A stretch of DNA of 38,233 nt, taken from assembly GCA_947179295.1 (NCBI GenBank), contig CAMXAZ010000025.1, forward strand, positions 1 through 38,233. The letters run 5' to 3'. The position numbers were made by a program, and so were the translations under genes. Positions 24,687 to 34,193 of this stretch are shown here, piece by piece. How positions within the stretch are numbered: position 1 is the first letter of the stretch; every line of letters begins with the position of its first letter. The DNA comes from an uncultured Muribaculaceae bacterium (GTDB taxonomy: Bacteria; Bacteroidota; Bacteroidia; Bacteroidales; Muribaculaceae). The notes below the pieces were generated by a model. The model ran no database searches. It was not told the origin of the DNA and worked only from the letters and a program-made list of their open reading frames with translations.

Positions 24687-25000
24687 AAATAAGTTGGCTG
24701 TGAAAGAGATGTCAATCATATAACGCTGACAGACAATCCTTTGTTTTTCCCTCTTTGCTCCCTTTGGATATTCCGGTGTGCGGAAGCGGGGCAATCTATT
24801 CACAAAGTAACTAAAAATCACCCGAATATGCAAATTATGGGTCGAAGCTGAATCCGGAGCCGGGATCAGCGCCGCATATGTCGTCGGGATGTCCGGAGCC
24901 GATGGCAGCCGGCATGGAAAAGGCGCATAGTGCACACAGGCCCCGCGGGACCGGCATACGCTATGCGCCTTATGTTTTTATTTTTCAGTGTCAGTCCGGA
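24687..25000. other. Intergenic region upstream of the acyl-CoA synthetase gene
   Basis: It holds the terminator of the TPR gene (24920-24971) and an AT-rich stretch near 24700-24840 that should carry the acyl-CoA synthetase promoter. No full TAnnTTTG match was found. The open frame across it is unlikely to be coding. Confidence 0.5.
24920..24971 (-). terminator. Terminator of the TPR gene
   Basis: An 11-bp perfect stem (aaggcgcatag / ctatgcgcctt, 24920-24930 with 24961-24971) has a GC-rich loop. A short T4 tract follows on the minus strand, and a T-rich stretch lies on the plus side. It is 30 nt after the stop codon at 25001. Confidence 0.75.
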
Positions 25001-26626
25001 TTACATCTTCTTGAGATATTCGCGGAGAGCTTCGTTTTCGGGATCGATTTCAAGGAACTTTTCGAAGTAAGCGCGGGCCTGCTCCTTGTCACCTGCCTTC
25101 AGATAGTAGTTGGCGAGGTTGTTGTAGGCGCTCTTGTAAGCGTCGCGGTATTTTTCCTTGTTTTCGGGGTTTTCGTCGTAGGCGGCGAGCATCTGCTGAT
25201 AGGTCTCGACGAGAGCGGGAGTGATCTCGGCACCGTCACGGACCATCATGAGAGTGGCTTTGTTGCGGTAGAGCGGGCCTTTGTTGGCGGCTGACTCGAT
25301 AGCCATGTCGACATACTTGATACCGTTGTTGGCGGCTTCGATACGTTCGGGTGAGCCTTCGGGAAGCGATACGCCGAGGTTCTTGTAGCGGTTCGAGAGA
25401 ATGAAGTAGTCGTTGAGAGAGGCTTCGCCTGCGTCAACATATTTCTGCATGTATTCAGCGGCCTTCTGATAGTCTTCGAGGTCGGTGTACATTGAAGAGA
25501 TGTTGGCGAGGATCTGCTTGTTCTTCTCAGGGTTGAGCTCATAGGCCTTGGTGTAGGCGGCTACAGCTTCTTCGGGGCGCTTGAGTTCACCGAGGATGTC
25601 ACCGTAGGTGGTATAGTCAGTGGCGGTGAACTTAGCGTCGGCGTGAGAGAAGAGCTTCTTAGCGGCTTCTTCAGCACCGGCGAAGTCTTTGAGGGCGGCC
25701 TTGTTGAGCATCACCATGCGCTGCATGTATTCGTTGTTGGGGTCTTTAGCAAGCACCTGGTTGGCCACGTCGAGAGATTCCTGATACTTCTTGCCGAAGT
25801 AGAGGAGGCCTGAGTAGCGCTGTTCGTCACCCTGGAAGTGGTTGGGGTTCTGGATGTATTTGCCATACTGTTCGGCAGCTTTTGTGAACTGGTTGCCGTC
25901 ATAGTATTTTTCAGCGAGCTCGCTCTGGGCGAGAGCCGAGTTGGGGAGCTTTTCGTTGAGTTCGACGAGCTTGGCGATAGCGAAGTCAGGGTTTGCCTTG
26001 TTGTAGAGGTTGGCATACTTCACGTAGGCTTCGGGGTTGATGTTGCCGGCTTCTTCGTCATAGACCATAGCCTGTTCGTAGCGGCCGGCTGCGGCACCTA
26101 CGTCAGAGGTCTTGAGCATGTCGCCCTGAAGAACGTAGATCTGAGCTTCCTTGTTTTTGGAAACTTTCATTGCGTTTGCGATCTGCTTGTCGATTTCCTT
26201 AGCGTAGAGAGTGGGGTCTACATTAAAATATGCGCGGGCCACGGCTGCCATGAGCGCGGCATCTTTCTTGTTGGTCTCAAGAGCTTTCTTGAAGAGGTCA
26301 GAGGCTTCTGATTTATTGCCGTTCTTGAGGGCGATCTCACCGAGGCCTACATAGTTGTAGCCATAGTTGGGGTTTGCTTCCTTGCCTTTGTTGAAGTTGG
26401 CGGCCGCAGCGGCGGTGTTGCCTTCACGCATGTCAAGTGAGCCGAGATAGAAGTAAGACACGGCTTTGTCGGTAGAAGGATCGTTGAGAGTTTTCTCAAG
26501 GATGGTCTTTGCCTTCTCGAAACGGTCGGCATTGTAGTAGTCAACGCCATCCTGATAGCCGCCCTGGGCGAATGCCGTGAGGGCAAACCCTCCAAGAACG
26601 AGGGAAAAGATAGTACGGAATTTCAT
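25001..26626 (-). CDS. Exported tetratricopeptide-repeat protein
   Basis: This 541-residue protein has a signal peptide of about 20 residues (F-A-L-T-A-F-A-Q) and then consists almost wholly of helical TPR units (for example Y-F-Y-L-G-S-L-D-M-R-E-G-N-T-A-A, Y-V-G-L-G-E-I-A-L-K-N-G-N, and a last unit L-A-N-Y-Y-L-K-A-G-D-K-E-Q-A-R-A-Y-F-E-K). It probably acts as a periplasmic protein-protein scaffold. In many Bacteroidales a similar TPR gene follows a PstS-like lipoprotein and ExbB/ExbD/TonB genes, so a link to TonB energy transduction is plausible. It is 192 nt downstream of the PstS-like gene. No enzymatic motif is seen. Confidence 0.8.
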   Translation of the reverse strand: MKFRTIFSLVLGGFALTAFAQGGYQDGVDYYNADRFEKAKTILEKTLNDPSTDKAVSYFYLGSLDMREGNTAAAAANFNKGKEANPNYGYNYVGLGEIALKNGNKSEASDLFKKALETNKKDAALMAAVARAYFNVDPTLYAKEIDKQIANAMKVSKNKEAQIYVLQGDMLKTSDVGAAAGRYEQAMVYDEEAGNINPEAYVKYANLYNKANPDFAIAKLVELNEKLPNSALAQSELAEKYYDGNQFTKAAEQYGKYIQNPNHFQGDEQRYSGLLYFGKKYQESLDVANQVLAKDPNNEYMQRMVMLNKAALKDFAGAEEAAKKLFSHADAKFTATDYTTYGDILGELKRPEEAVAAYTKAYELNPEKNKQILANISSMYTDLEDYQKAAEYMQKYVDAGEASLNDYFILSNRYKNLGVSLPEGSPERIEAANNGIKYVDMAIESAANKGPLYRNKATLMMVRDGAEITPALVETYQQMLAAYDENPENKEKYRDAYKSAYNNLANYYLKAGDKEQARAYFEKFLEIDPENEALREYLKKM

Positions 26627-26818
26627 TTTTTGGTTTACTATAGATGTTTAATTTTTTTTGATTGATGTTCGATGTCGTTTGGAGGTCGCTTTTAAACAAC
26701 CTTTACATCCGGTTCCTGCAGACTGGATAATGAGTTTTTCAGTTTGAAAGACCGTCAGGCGGATTCGGTGTGTGTGATGTCATTGATAGACTAACGCAGA
26801 AGCCACCTTATTATTGTT

Positions 26819-27793
26819 TTATTCGAGAGCAACCATGCGCGGGCGCACTGTGGCGGGCAGAATGCCGGTCATCTGTATGAGCTTCTGGCCCTGGAAGCCG
26901 GTGACGAAGCTGAAGAAGCGGTGGGCAATGGTGCCGCCGGGGGCTGTGCTGATCATGTAGACCGAGCGGTAGAGCGGGTAGGAGCCGTCGAAAATGTAGG
27001 CCTGATAGGGCTTGTAGGCTGCCACCACGTCATTTCCGCGGATTTTCAGCACTTTGACTTCAGAGTTGAAAGCGAGCTGGGTGGTGTCGCTTTTCTCTAC
27101 TGCCTGGGCGAGTTCCTCGACGGATTTTTCGCGTCCCTGCATGTCGCTCGAAACCCAGCTGACACCGATGACGCCCATAGCGTTCTTGTTTTCAGCGACG
27201 GCTTTGAACACATCGGGGTTTGTCTTCACGGCTGATACATTAGGGCCGAATGCCTTGCCGTTGAGAATCGAGTCGCGCATGAATTTGACGGTTGACGATC
27301 CCTGGTGGTCGAAGATGACATCGATCTCGCCGAGCTTGCACGGCTCCACCTGGTCCCAGCGGCTGACTTCGCCTGAGAGGATCTCTGCGATTTCCTTTTT
27401 CGAAAGGATCTCAACAGGGTTTTCCGGGTTTACGATTATGGCGAGGGCGTCAACGGCGATCTTTTTCTGGTTGACAATTTTTTTCTTGCTGCGGAGGAAG
27501 CTGACTTCCTTTTCGGTCAGGGGGCGGGTTGTGACGGCGCATTTCACACCCTGCATGGCCATGATGGAGTCGATGCAGGCGTTTTCAGGGAGGTAGTAGG
27601 CGAGCACATCTTCTTTCGGGTAGATGTATTCGTAGACGTTGATCTCCTGTTCGAGGATGTTTTCGAATGACTCGTCACATGCAACCTTGGCCATAGGGTC
27701 AGGCTGCATGGATGCTTTCTTGCCGCATCCGCTGAGAGCGGCGAGAAGGCTCAGGGCCGCAATAGCGGCCACGCATTTGCTTGATTTGATCAT
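26819..27793 (-). CDS. PstS-like phosphate-binding superfamily lipoprotein
   Basis: This 324-residue lipoprotein has a good lipobox (L-S-G-C, Cys 23) and a PBP-II phosphate-binding-like fold: V-N-P-E-N-P-V-E-I-L-S-K-K-E-I-A-E-I-L followed by S-R-W-D-Q-V, then D-H-Q-G-S-S-T-V-K-F-M-R-D, which parallels the ligand loop of PstS. No pstCAB transporter genes follow, so it need not be a classical ABC transporter partner. It starts 17 nt after the small membrane protein gene and is followed by the TPR gene. Confidence 0.8.
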   Translation of the reverse strand: MIKSSKCVAAIAALSLLAALSGCGKKASMQPDPMAKVACDESFENILEQEINVYEYIYPKEDVLAYYLPENACIDSIMAMQGVKCAVTTRPLTEKEVSFLRSKKKIVNQKKIAVDALAIIVNPENPVEILSKKEIAEILSGEVSRWDQVEPCKLGEIDVIFDHQGSSTVKFMRDSILNGKAFGPNVSAVKTNPDVFKAVAENKNAMGVIGVSWVSSDMQGREKSVEELAQAVEKSDTTQLAFNSEVKVLKIRGNDVVAAYKPYQAYIFDGSYPLYRSVYMISTAPGGTIAHRFFSFVTGFQGQKLIQMTGILPATVRPRMVALE

Positions 27794-27810
27794 AGGCTGA
27801 CAAACAGTTT

Positions 27811-28059
27811 TTATTGATCGTCACGGTCGTTGCCGTAGCCGGGGTCTATGCCCTTGAACTGGCGGTAGGCGCGCCACAGGCCGTAGACGGTGAACAAGGC
27901 GCCGCCGACCCAGCGAACCCATTTCCATGTGGGGAAGAGTATGTCGAAATAGCCGCAGAAGAAGAGAATACCTACGCCTACGTAGATGATAATCATTATG
28001 ATGCCGAAGATGTTGCGCATAGCGGCAGGAGTTCCGGTCGGAGTTCGTTGAGCACTCAT
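27811..28059 (-). CDS. Small two-TM membrane protein
   Basis: This 82-residue protein has two hydrophobic segments (about residues 15-37, F-G-I-I-M-I-I-I-Y-V-G-V-G, and 45-63) and a charged C-terminus (G-N-D-R-D-D-Q). A shorter start at Met 14 is possible. It matches no family that I can name. It lies 17 nt upstream of the PstS-like gene, so it is probably part of the same membrane-associated unit. In other Bacteroidales small membrane proteins often sit next to ExbB/ExbD genes in this cluster. That comparison is an inference. Confidence 0.65.
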   Translation of the reverse strand: MSAQRTPTGTPAAMRNIFGIIMIIIYVGVGILFFCGYFDILFPTWKWVRWVGGALFTVYGLWRAYRQFKGIDPGYGNDRDDQ

Positions 28060-28311
28060 AGCTTTATAGTTTTAACGTTAATTCATTCAGTTTCCGTTCT
28101 TAAAGATGAGGACGGATATTAAATTAACAATTGTTGTGTGTGAAAGTTCGAGTGACCCGGAGCGGCGTTGCATGGGTGTCGGTGTGGGACGGCTGCAAAC
28201 TCACGGTGTAAAATTAATGAAAAAATATTAATTCGCATAGGCTGAGAGGGAATTTTAAAACCTTTAACATTATTATAATAGGTGTAGGCGTGTGGCGGAT
28301 GCGGGTGGAGG

Positions 28312-28343
28312 TTGCGATATATGGCGGATAATTATTAATTTTG
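28312..28343 (+). promoter_or_regulatory. Promoter of rarA, probably giving a leaderless or near-leaderless mRNA
   Basis: A TTG at 28312-28314 and a TAATTTTG at 28336-28343 are 21 nt apart. The start codon at 28351 lies only 7 nt after the -7 element, so transcription would start at or within a few bases of the ATG. Confidence 0.6.
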
Positions 28344-28350
28344 CATTATC

Positions 28351-29652
28351 ATGAACCAGCCACTTGCCGAGCGCCTGCGTCCGCGCTCTTTAGATGATTA
28401 TATAGGCCAGCTCCACCTCGTGGGTGAGGGAGGAGTGGTCCGCCGCATGATTGAATCGGGCAAAGTCTCGTCTTTTATCCTCTGGGGACCTCCCGGAGTG
28501 GGCAAGACCACGCTTGCGAGAATCATTGCCAACTCTGTCAATGTGCCGTTCTATACGTTGTCGGCCGTCAGCGCCGGTGTCAAGGAGGTGCGTGAGGTGA
28601 TAGAGCGCTGTAAAGGCGATGCCATGAACATGTTTACGGGCGGGCGTCCGATTCTGTTCATCGATGAAATCCACCGTTTCAGCAAGGCGCAGCAGGACAG
28701 TCTGCTGGGGGCGGTGGAGAGCGGTGTGGTGACTCTGATCGGGGCCACTACGGAAAATCCGTCGTTCGAGGTGATCAGGCCGCTTCTCTCACGCGCGCAG
28801 GTCTATACTCTGCGCCCGCTGGAGGAGGCCGATCTGCGCCGTCTGCTTGACCGGGCGGTGGAGGGTGACAGTTCCCTGCAGCTCCACGGTGTGAGCATTG
28901 AGGAAACTACGGCCCTGTTCCGTTTTGCCGGAGGCGATGCCCGCAAGCTGCTCAATATATTGGATCTGCTCGAACAGTCAACTCCGCAGGGAGAGCCGGT
29001 GGTGATCAATGACAAGGTGGTGACCGAAAGGCTCCAGGAAAATCCGTCGGCCTATGATAAGAACGGAGAGATGCACTACGATATCATCTCGGCCTTCATC
29101 AAGAGCATCCGCGGTTCAGACCCGGATGCCGCCCTCTACTGGCTCGCCCGCATGATACGCGGCGGGGAGGACCCGGAGTTCATAGCGCGCCGGCTGCTGA
29201 TTCTTGCCGCCGAGGATATAAGTCTGGCCAATCCGAATGCGCTTCTGCTGGCCAATGCCACGTTTGAGGCTGTGCATAAGCTCGGTTTTCCCGAAGGGCA
29301 GATTCCGCTGGCGGAGTGCACGGTCTATCTGGCTCTGTCAGCCAAGAGCAATTCCACATATACAGGGCTTCACAATGCCATGAAGCTCGTAGAGGAGACC
29401 GGCGATCTGCCGGTGCCGCTGCATCTGCGCAACGCGCCGACATCACTGATGAAGGATATGGGCTACGGACGCGACTACAAGTATGCCCATAACTATCCGG
29501 GCAACTTTGTGGTGCAGCAGTTCATGCCTGACGAACTTGGCCACAGGCCTTTGTGGCAGCCGTGCGACAATCCGGCCGAGATGCGGTCAGCCGCTTTACA
29601 GAATCAGCGCTGGCAGCAGGGTGCCGGCGCTGATCAGGAAGTGAAGCAGTGA
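28351..29652 (+). CDS. rarA: Replication-associated recombination protein A (RarA/MgsA)
   Basis: This 433-residue AAA+ ATPase has Walker [10 protein letters not shown] (46-54), Walker [10 protein letters not shown] with D105-E106, and a sensor segment [10 protein letters not shown]. The later [19 protein letters not shown] motif and C-terminal domain are diagnostic of the RarA/MgsA/WRNIP1 family, which acts at stalled replication forks with RecA and SSB. It is cytoplasmic and monocistronic. It converges with the efflux operon, with only 41 nt between the two stop codons and no clear terminator there. Confidence 0.95.
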   Translation: MNQPLAERLRPRSLDDYIGQLHLVGEGGVVRRMIESGKVSSFILWGPPGVGKTTLARIIANSVNVPFYTLSAVSAGVKEVREVIERCKGDAMNMFTGGRPILFIDEIHRFSKAQQDSLLGAVESGVVTLIGATTENPSFEVIRPLLSRAQVYTLRPLEEADLRRLLDRAVEGDSSLQLHGVSIEETTALFRFAGGDARKLLNILDLLEQSTPQGEPVVINDKVVTERLQENPSAYDKNGEMHYDIISAFIKSIRGSDPDAALYWLARMIRGGEDPEFIARRLLILAAEDISLANPNALLLANATFEAVHKLGFPEGQIPLAECTVYLALSAKSNSTYTGLHNAMKLVEETGDLPVPLHLRNAPTSLMKDMGYGRDYKYAHNYPGNFVVQQFMPDELGHRPLWQPCDNPAEMRSAALQNQRWQQGAGADQEVKQ

Positions 29653-29693
29653 CAAGGAGCTTCGTTTTCCGGTGTGTGTTTCTTTCAACGGGT

Positions 29694-31085
29694 TCAGATA
29701 GCGGCTGAGTCATCAGTGGACCATCCGCCTCCGAGCACTTTATAGAGATTTATGAGCGCGAGATATTCGTCGCGGATGGCGTTGCTCACGCCTATCTGTG
29801 CGTCGAAGTAGCGGCGCTGTGCGTCAAGCACGTCAATATAGTTGAGAGTGCCGCCGCGATATTGCAGATGTGCGAGCTGAACGTATTTGACCGCCGCGTC
29901 GCGGAGCTCTACTTTAAGAGTGCGGGCCTGCTGCACGTGGTGGTAGGTGGCCAGAGCGGTGTTGACTTCGGTGAATGCCTGGATGACGGCTTTTTCATAG
30001 TCGTAGCGCGACTGGTCATAGACGGCTATGGCGGCCTGGTATTTGCGCTTTTTGCGTCCGAAGTCAAAAATGGAGCCGGTGATGGAGCCTACAGTGTAGG
30101 TGAAGGGCGATTTGAAGAAGTCTGAGAGGCTTTCGTTTTCGAAGCCGGGGGTGAATCCGAGGCGCAGGCGCGGGAAACGGTCGGCGTAGCTGACACCTAC
30201 ATCGGCCATCGCCGCTTTCAGTCTCTGCTCGGCGGCCCGCAGGTCGGGACGGCGCTGAAGCAGAGTGGAAGGCACTCCGGCTGGAAGTTTTTCGGGGAGA
30301 GAGACGTTGAGGGCAAGGTCGCCGCGCTCGGAGATCTCACGCGGATATTCTCCTAAAAGGAGTGTGAGCGCATTGCGTGCCACGGCTACCTGGCGTTCGA
30401 GGTTCGGGACGAGCGAGGCGGCTGTGGAGTATTCCACTTTGGCCTGCTGATAGACGGTCTCGGAGGTGAGACCGCCGTCAAAACGTATTTTAGCCTGTTC
30501 GAGCGACTGCTTGCGTGTGGCCATTGTCTGGCGCACGATGGAGAGTTCGTTGTCAAGGGCTATGAGCTTGTAATAGGCCATAGCGACATCGGCAATGATG
30601 GTCATGCGCATTGCGCGGTAGTCTTCCACCGATGCTTTGAAGCGGGCGGCTCCGGCGCGTTTGGCCTGCGAGAGTGAGCCCCAGAGGTTGATTTCCCAGC
30701 TGACGGGCAGTTTCAGGTCATATTCCGGATCTTTGGTGGTGCCGGCGCCGTTGTAGTTGTTCGTTTCATAGCTTGCGCCGACCATGCCTCCGATTTCGGG
30801 GTAGAAGTTGGCTTTGTCTATGCCGTAGAGCTGCCGCATCTGTTCGACGCGGGCTGCGGCTTTGAGCAGGTCGCGGTTGTTGTCAAGCGCGAGGCGCATC
30901 AGGCGGGTCAGAGTGGAATCGGCATAGAATTCCCACCAGGTCAGATCGGCAATGGATGCGGTGTCTGACTCAAGCCCCGGCATGTAGGCCTCCGGCATGT
31001 CGACGTCGGCCGGCACGAGATTTTTAGTCCCTGAGCAGCTTGCCAGGGCGAGGATGGAGAGTATTATCGGGATCAGTCGTTTCAT
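29694..31085 (-). CDS. RND efflux outer membrane factor lipoprotein (NodT/OprM type)
   Basis: This 463-residue lipoprotein (Cys at 17, L-A-S-C) is a TolC/OprM-type outer membrane factor, with paired helical repeats (W-W-E-F-Y-A-D-S-T-L-T-R-L near residues 50-63 and R-R-P-D-L-R-A-A-E-Q-R-L). It provides the trimeric outer-membrane channel of the RND pump. Its start codon overlaps the stop of the RND transporter gene by 4 nt (ATGA), indicating coupled translation. It ends the three-gene operon. Confidence 0.92.
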   Translation of the reverse strand: MKRLIPIILSILALASCSGTKNLVPADVDMPEAYMPGLESDTASIADLTWWEFYADSTLTRLMRLALDNNRDLLKAAARVEQMRQLYGIDKANFYPEIGGMVGASYETNNYNGAGTTKDPEYDLKLPVSWEINLWGSLSQAKRAGAARFKASVEDYRAMRMTIIADVAMAYYKLIALDNELSIVRQTMATRKQSLEQAKIRFDGGLTSETVYQQAKVEYSTAASLVPNLERQVAVARNALTLLLGEYPREISERGDLALNVSLPEKLPAGVPSTLLQRRPDLRAAEQRLKAAMADVGVSYADRFPRLRLGFTPGFENESLSDFFKSPFTYTVGSITGSIFDFGRKKRKYQAAIAVYDQSRYDYEKAVIQAFTEVNTALATYHHVQQARTLKVELRDAAVKYVQLAHLQYRGGTLNYIDVLDAQRRYFDAQIGVSNAIRDEYLALINLYKVLGGGWSTDDSAAI

Positions 31086-34000
31086 TTTTTGAGAGAGCGT
31101 TTGCGGTTTGTGAATTTGTTGATTGCAACAAAGAAGAACGGAACGAAGACAATGCCGACGGTGATGGCTACAAGCATTCCGAAGAATACACCGGTGCCGA
31201 TGTCGCGTCTGGCGGCCGAGCCCGGTCCTGAGGCGAACAGGAGCGGGAGCAGGCCGAGCATGAAGGCAAGAGAGGTCATGACTATAGGGCGGAAACGGAG
31301 ACGGGCGGCTGTGAGGGCGGCGTGGACTGCATCGACGCCTTTGTCAACTTCCTCTTTAGCGAATTCGACGATGAGGATGGCGTTTTTGGCCACGAGGCCT
31401 ACGAGCATCACCAGACCGATCTGGAAGTAGATGTTGTTTTCCAGTCCGCAGATCCAGATTCCCAGGTAGGCTCCCACTCCGGCTATCGGGAGGGAGAGGA
31501 TGACGGCGAGCGGGACAGACCAGCTTTCATACTGGGCGGCCAGGAAGAGGAACACGAAGAGCAGGGCGAGTCCGAGCACAAGGCCTGTGTTGCCGCTTTC
31601 GTGGCGTTCCTGATATGAGAGGCCGCTCCATTCCACTCCGATGTTGTCAGGGAGTTTCTCGCTGACTATTTTTTCGAGAGCGTCCATAGCCTCGCCGGTG
31701 CTGTAGCCGTGGGCGGCTTCGCCTGAGATGGTGGCGGAGTTGAACATGTTGAAGCGTCCGATGGTGCCGGGGCCGGTGGTGAAGTGCGAGGTTCCGAGCG
31801 ATGAAATGGGCACCATTGTATTGTCGGCGCTCTTCACGAAGAAGAGATTCATGTTGTCGCGGCGTGAGCGGTAGGGGGCCTCGGCCTGGATATAGACACG
31901 GTAGATGCGGTTAAACATGTTGAAGTCGTTGACGTATATCGAGCCGGTGAAGGCTTTCATTGTGGAGAATATGTCGCTGACGGGGATGCCCTGCATCTTG
32001 GCTCTGTCACGGTCTACATCGAAATAGAGCTGAGGAATGTCGGCCTGCATTGATGTGGAGAGGTCGGCGATGGCAGGTGACATGGCGGCATATTGTCTGA
32101 GAGTGTCGACGGCATGTTGCAGGTCGGTGTATGTGGCGTCGCCTCTTGCCTCAAGCACCATCTCGAAACCGCCTGAACTTCCCAGACCGGGGATGATCGA
32201 GGGCGAGAAGATGTAGACTTTGCTTTCGGGATACTGCGATAGGCGCTCGTGGATGCGGCTGCGGACTTCGGCTATGTCAGATGACGAGCGTTCGCCCCAG
32301 GGCTTGAGGATTACTGTGAGCTGCGAATGGGCCGGGTTGGTGCCTACGCGTGGTGAAGATCCGGTCACGTTGAGCACATATTGCACGTCGGGGTCCTGCA
32401 TCAGATAGTCCATAGCTCTTTCGGTTACTTCGCGGCTGCGCTCTATGGTGGAGCCTTCGGGGAGTTCCAGCTCGACGGTGAAGTAGCCCTGGTCTTCCTG
32501 CGACATGAAGCTGCGGGGCATCAGGGCGTTCATCATGTAGATGAACACGAGTGCGAGGCCGAAGGCGGCATACATGCGTTTCGGATGGGAGAGCACGCGG
32601 GAGATGGTGCGGCCATATGATTTGTTGCCACGGTTCAGCCAGATGTTGATCAGACGGAATATCCTTGCCTTGCGGCGGCGGGTATCTGTGGGCTTGAGCA
32701 GTTTGGCACACATCACGGGCGAGAGGGTGAGCGCCACGATGGTCGAGATGATCACCGATACGGCGATCGTGATGGTGAACTGGCGGTAGAGCTGGCCTGT
32801 GATGCCGGGCAGGAAGCTCACGGGGACGAAGACGGCGCAGAGCACCAGCGACATGGCTATCAGTGCGCCTCCGAGGTTGCTCATGGCTTTGGCTGTGGCC
32901 TCATAGGGCGACAGGCGCTCGGTGTTCATGATGCGGTCAACGTTTTCAACGACTACAATCGCGTCGTCGACCACGATGCCGATAGCGAGGATCAGGCCCA
33001 GGAGAGTCAGCATGTTGAGTGAGAAGCCGAACATCAGCATCACACCGAAGGTGCCGACAAGCGAGATCGGCACGGCGATGACCGGAATCAGTGTGGTGCG
33101 CCAGTTCTGCAGAGAGAGGAACACCACGAGGATCACCAGCACCAGCGCTTCGAAGAATGTGCGGTAGACATGGTGGATGGATTCCTTTATATATGTGGTC
33201 ATGTCAAACGGAATGTCGTAGCTGATGCCTTCCGGAAAGTTTTTGGATATGATTTCCATTTCTTTCTTTACGGCTTCGGCCACTTCCATCGCGTTGGAGC
33301 CGGGGAGCATGTTGATGTTGAGCACGGCGGCGTTTCCGCCGTTGATTCCGCTCTCGGTCGAGTAGCTTGAGGCTTCGAGCGACACGCGGGCCACGTCTTT
33401 CAGTCTGATCAGCGAGCCGTTGGCTCCGGCGCGCAGAACGATGTCTTCAAATTCCGAGACCGACGAGAGGCGTCCGCGGGCAATGATAGGCATGGTGATG
33501 TCTATGTCGGTTGCCGGAGCCTGTCCGAGGGCGCCGGCGGCTGATTCGCGGTTCTGGTCTTTCAGCGCGTTCTGGATGTCCTTTACGGTGAGGCCGAGGT
33601 CGGCGAGCTTGTCAGGCGCCACCCATATCTGCATGGCGTAGTAGCGGCTGCCAACGTTGCTGACACTGCCGACACCGGGAATTCGGCGCAGGGGGTCGAG
33701 AATGTTGAGGGTGGTGTAGTTGCTGAGGTAGATTTCGTCGAATTTAGGGTCGTCAGACTGGATGGTTATGGTCATCAGTCGACTTGCGGTCTCTTTTGAG
33801 ACGGAGATGCCGTTCTGGACCACTTCGGCCGGCAGGCGTGACTCGGCTTTTTTTACGCGGTTCTGTATATCGACGGCGGCGAGTTCGGGGTCGGTGTCGA
33901 TGTCAAATGTCACCAGAGCGGTGAAGCCTCCGGAGTTGGAGCTTGATGATGACATGTAGATCATGCCCGGAGTTCCGTTGAGTTCCTGCTCGATAGGGGT

Positions 34001-34189
34001 TGCCACGGCCTGGGTCACGGTCTGGGCGTCGGCACCCGGATAGGAGGCGGTGATTTTCACCACCGGGGGGACTATCTGAGGGTATTGGTCGACAGGAAGC
34101 AGGGTGAGACCGATGGCTCCCACGATGAAAATGACGATCGAGATTACGATCGAGAAGACCGGGTGGTCGAGGAAGAAATTTTTTTTCAT
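31082..34189 (-). CDS. RND efflux transporter, AcrB/HAE1 type
   Basis: This 1035-residue inner membrane protein matches AcrB in length and features: TM1 near residues 11-30, an L-P-V-D-Q-Y-P-Q-I segment, two large periplasmic loops, and the proton-relay pair D408-D409 in TM4 (G-I-V-V-D-D-A-I-V-V-V-E-N). The length is close to the usual 1030-1050. It exports hydrophobic compounds, bile salts or drugs. It lies 4 nt after the adaptor gene and overlaps the outer-membrane factor gene by 4 nt. The substrate range cannot be read from the sequence. Confidence 0.95.
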   Translation of the reverse strand: MKKNFFLDHPVFSIVISIVIFIVGAIGLTLLPVDQYPQIVPPVVKITASYPGADAQTVTQAVATPIEQELNGTPGMIYMSSSSSNSGGFTALVTFDIDTDPELAAVDIQNRVKKAESRLPAEVVQNGISVSKETASRLMTITIQSDDPKFDEIYLSNYTTLNILDPLRRIPGVGSVSNVGSRYYAMQIWVAPDKLADLGLTVKDIQNALKDQNRESAAGALGQAPATDIDITMPIIARGRLSSVSEFEDIVLRAGANGSLIRLKDVARVSLEASSYSTESGINGGNAAVLNINMLPGSNAMEVAEAVKKEMEIISKNFPEGISYDIPFDMTTYIKESIHHVYRTFFEALVLVILVVFLSLQNWRTTLIPVIAVPISLVGTFGVMLMFGFSLNMLTLLGLILAIGIVVDDAIVVVENVDRIMNTERLSPYEATAKAMSNLGGALIAMSLVLCAVFVPVSFLPGITGQLYRQFTITIAVSVIISTIVALTLSPVMCAKLLKPTDTRRRKARIFRLINIWLNRGNKSYGRTISRVLSHPKRMYAAFGLALVFIYMMNALMPRSFMSQEDQGYFTVELELPEGSTIERSREVTERAMDYLMQDPDVQYVLNVTGSSPRVGTNPAHSQLTVILKPWGERSSSDIAEVRSRIHERLSQYPESKVYIFSPSIIPGLGSSGGFEMVLEARGDATYTDLQHAVDTLRQYAAMSPAIADLSTSMQADIPQLYFDVDRDRAKMQGIPVSDIFSTMKAFTGSIYVNDFNMFNRIYRVYIQAEAPYRSRRDNMNLFFVKSADNTMVPISSLGTSHFTTGPGTIGRFNMFNSATISGEAAHGYSTGEAMDALEKIVSEKLPDNIGVEWSGLSYQERHESGNTGLVLGLALLFVFLFLAAQYESWSVPLAVILSLPIAGVGAYLGIWICGLENNIYFQIGLVMLVGLVAKNAILIVEFAKEEVDKGVDAVHAALTAARLRFRPIVMTSLAFMLGLLPLLFASGPGSAARRDIGTGVFFGMLVAITVGIVFVPFFFVAINKFTNRKRSLKK

Positions 34190-34193
34190 CGGC

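Noticed and set aside
24687-24935. Longer start of the acyl-CoA synthetase gene (83 extra residues)
   Set aside because: Pro/Arg-rich, not family-like, and it overlaps the terminator of the TPR gene.
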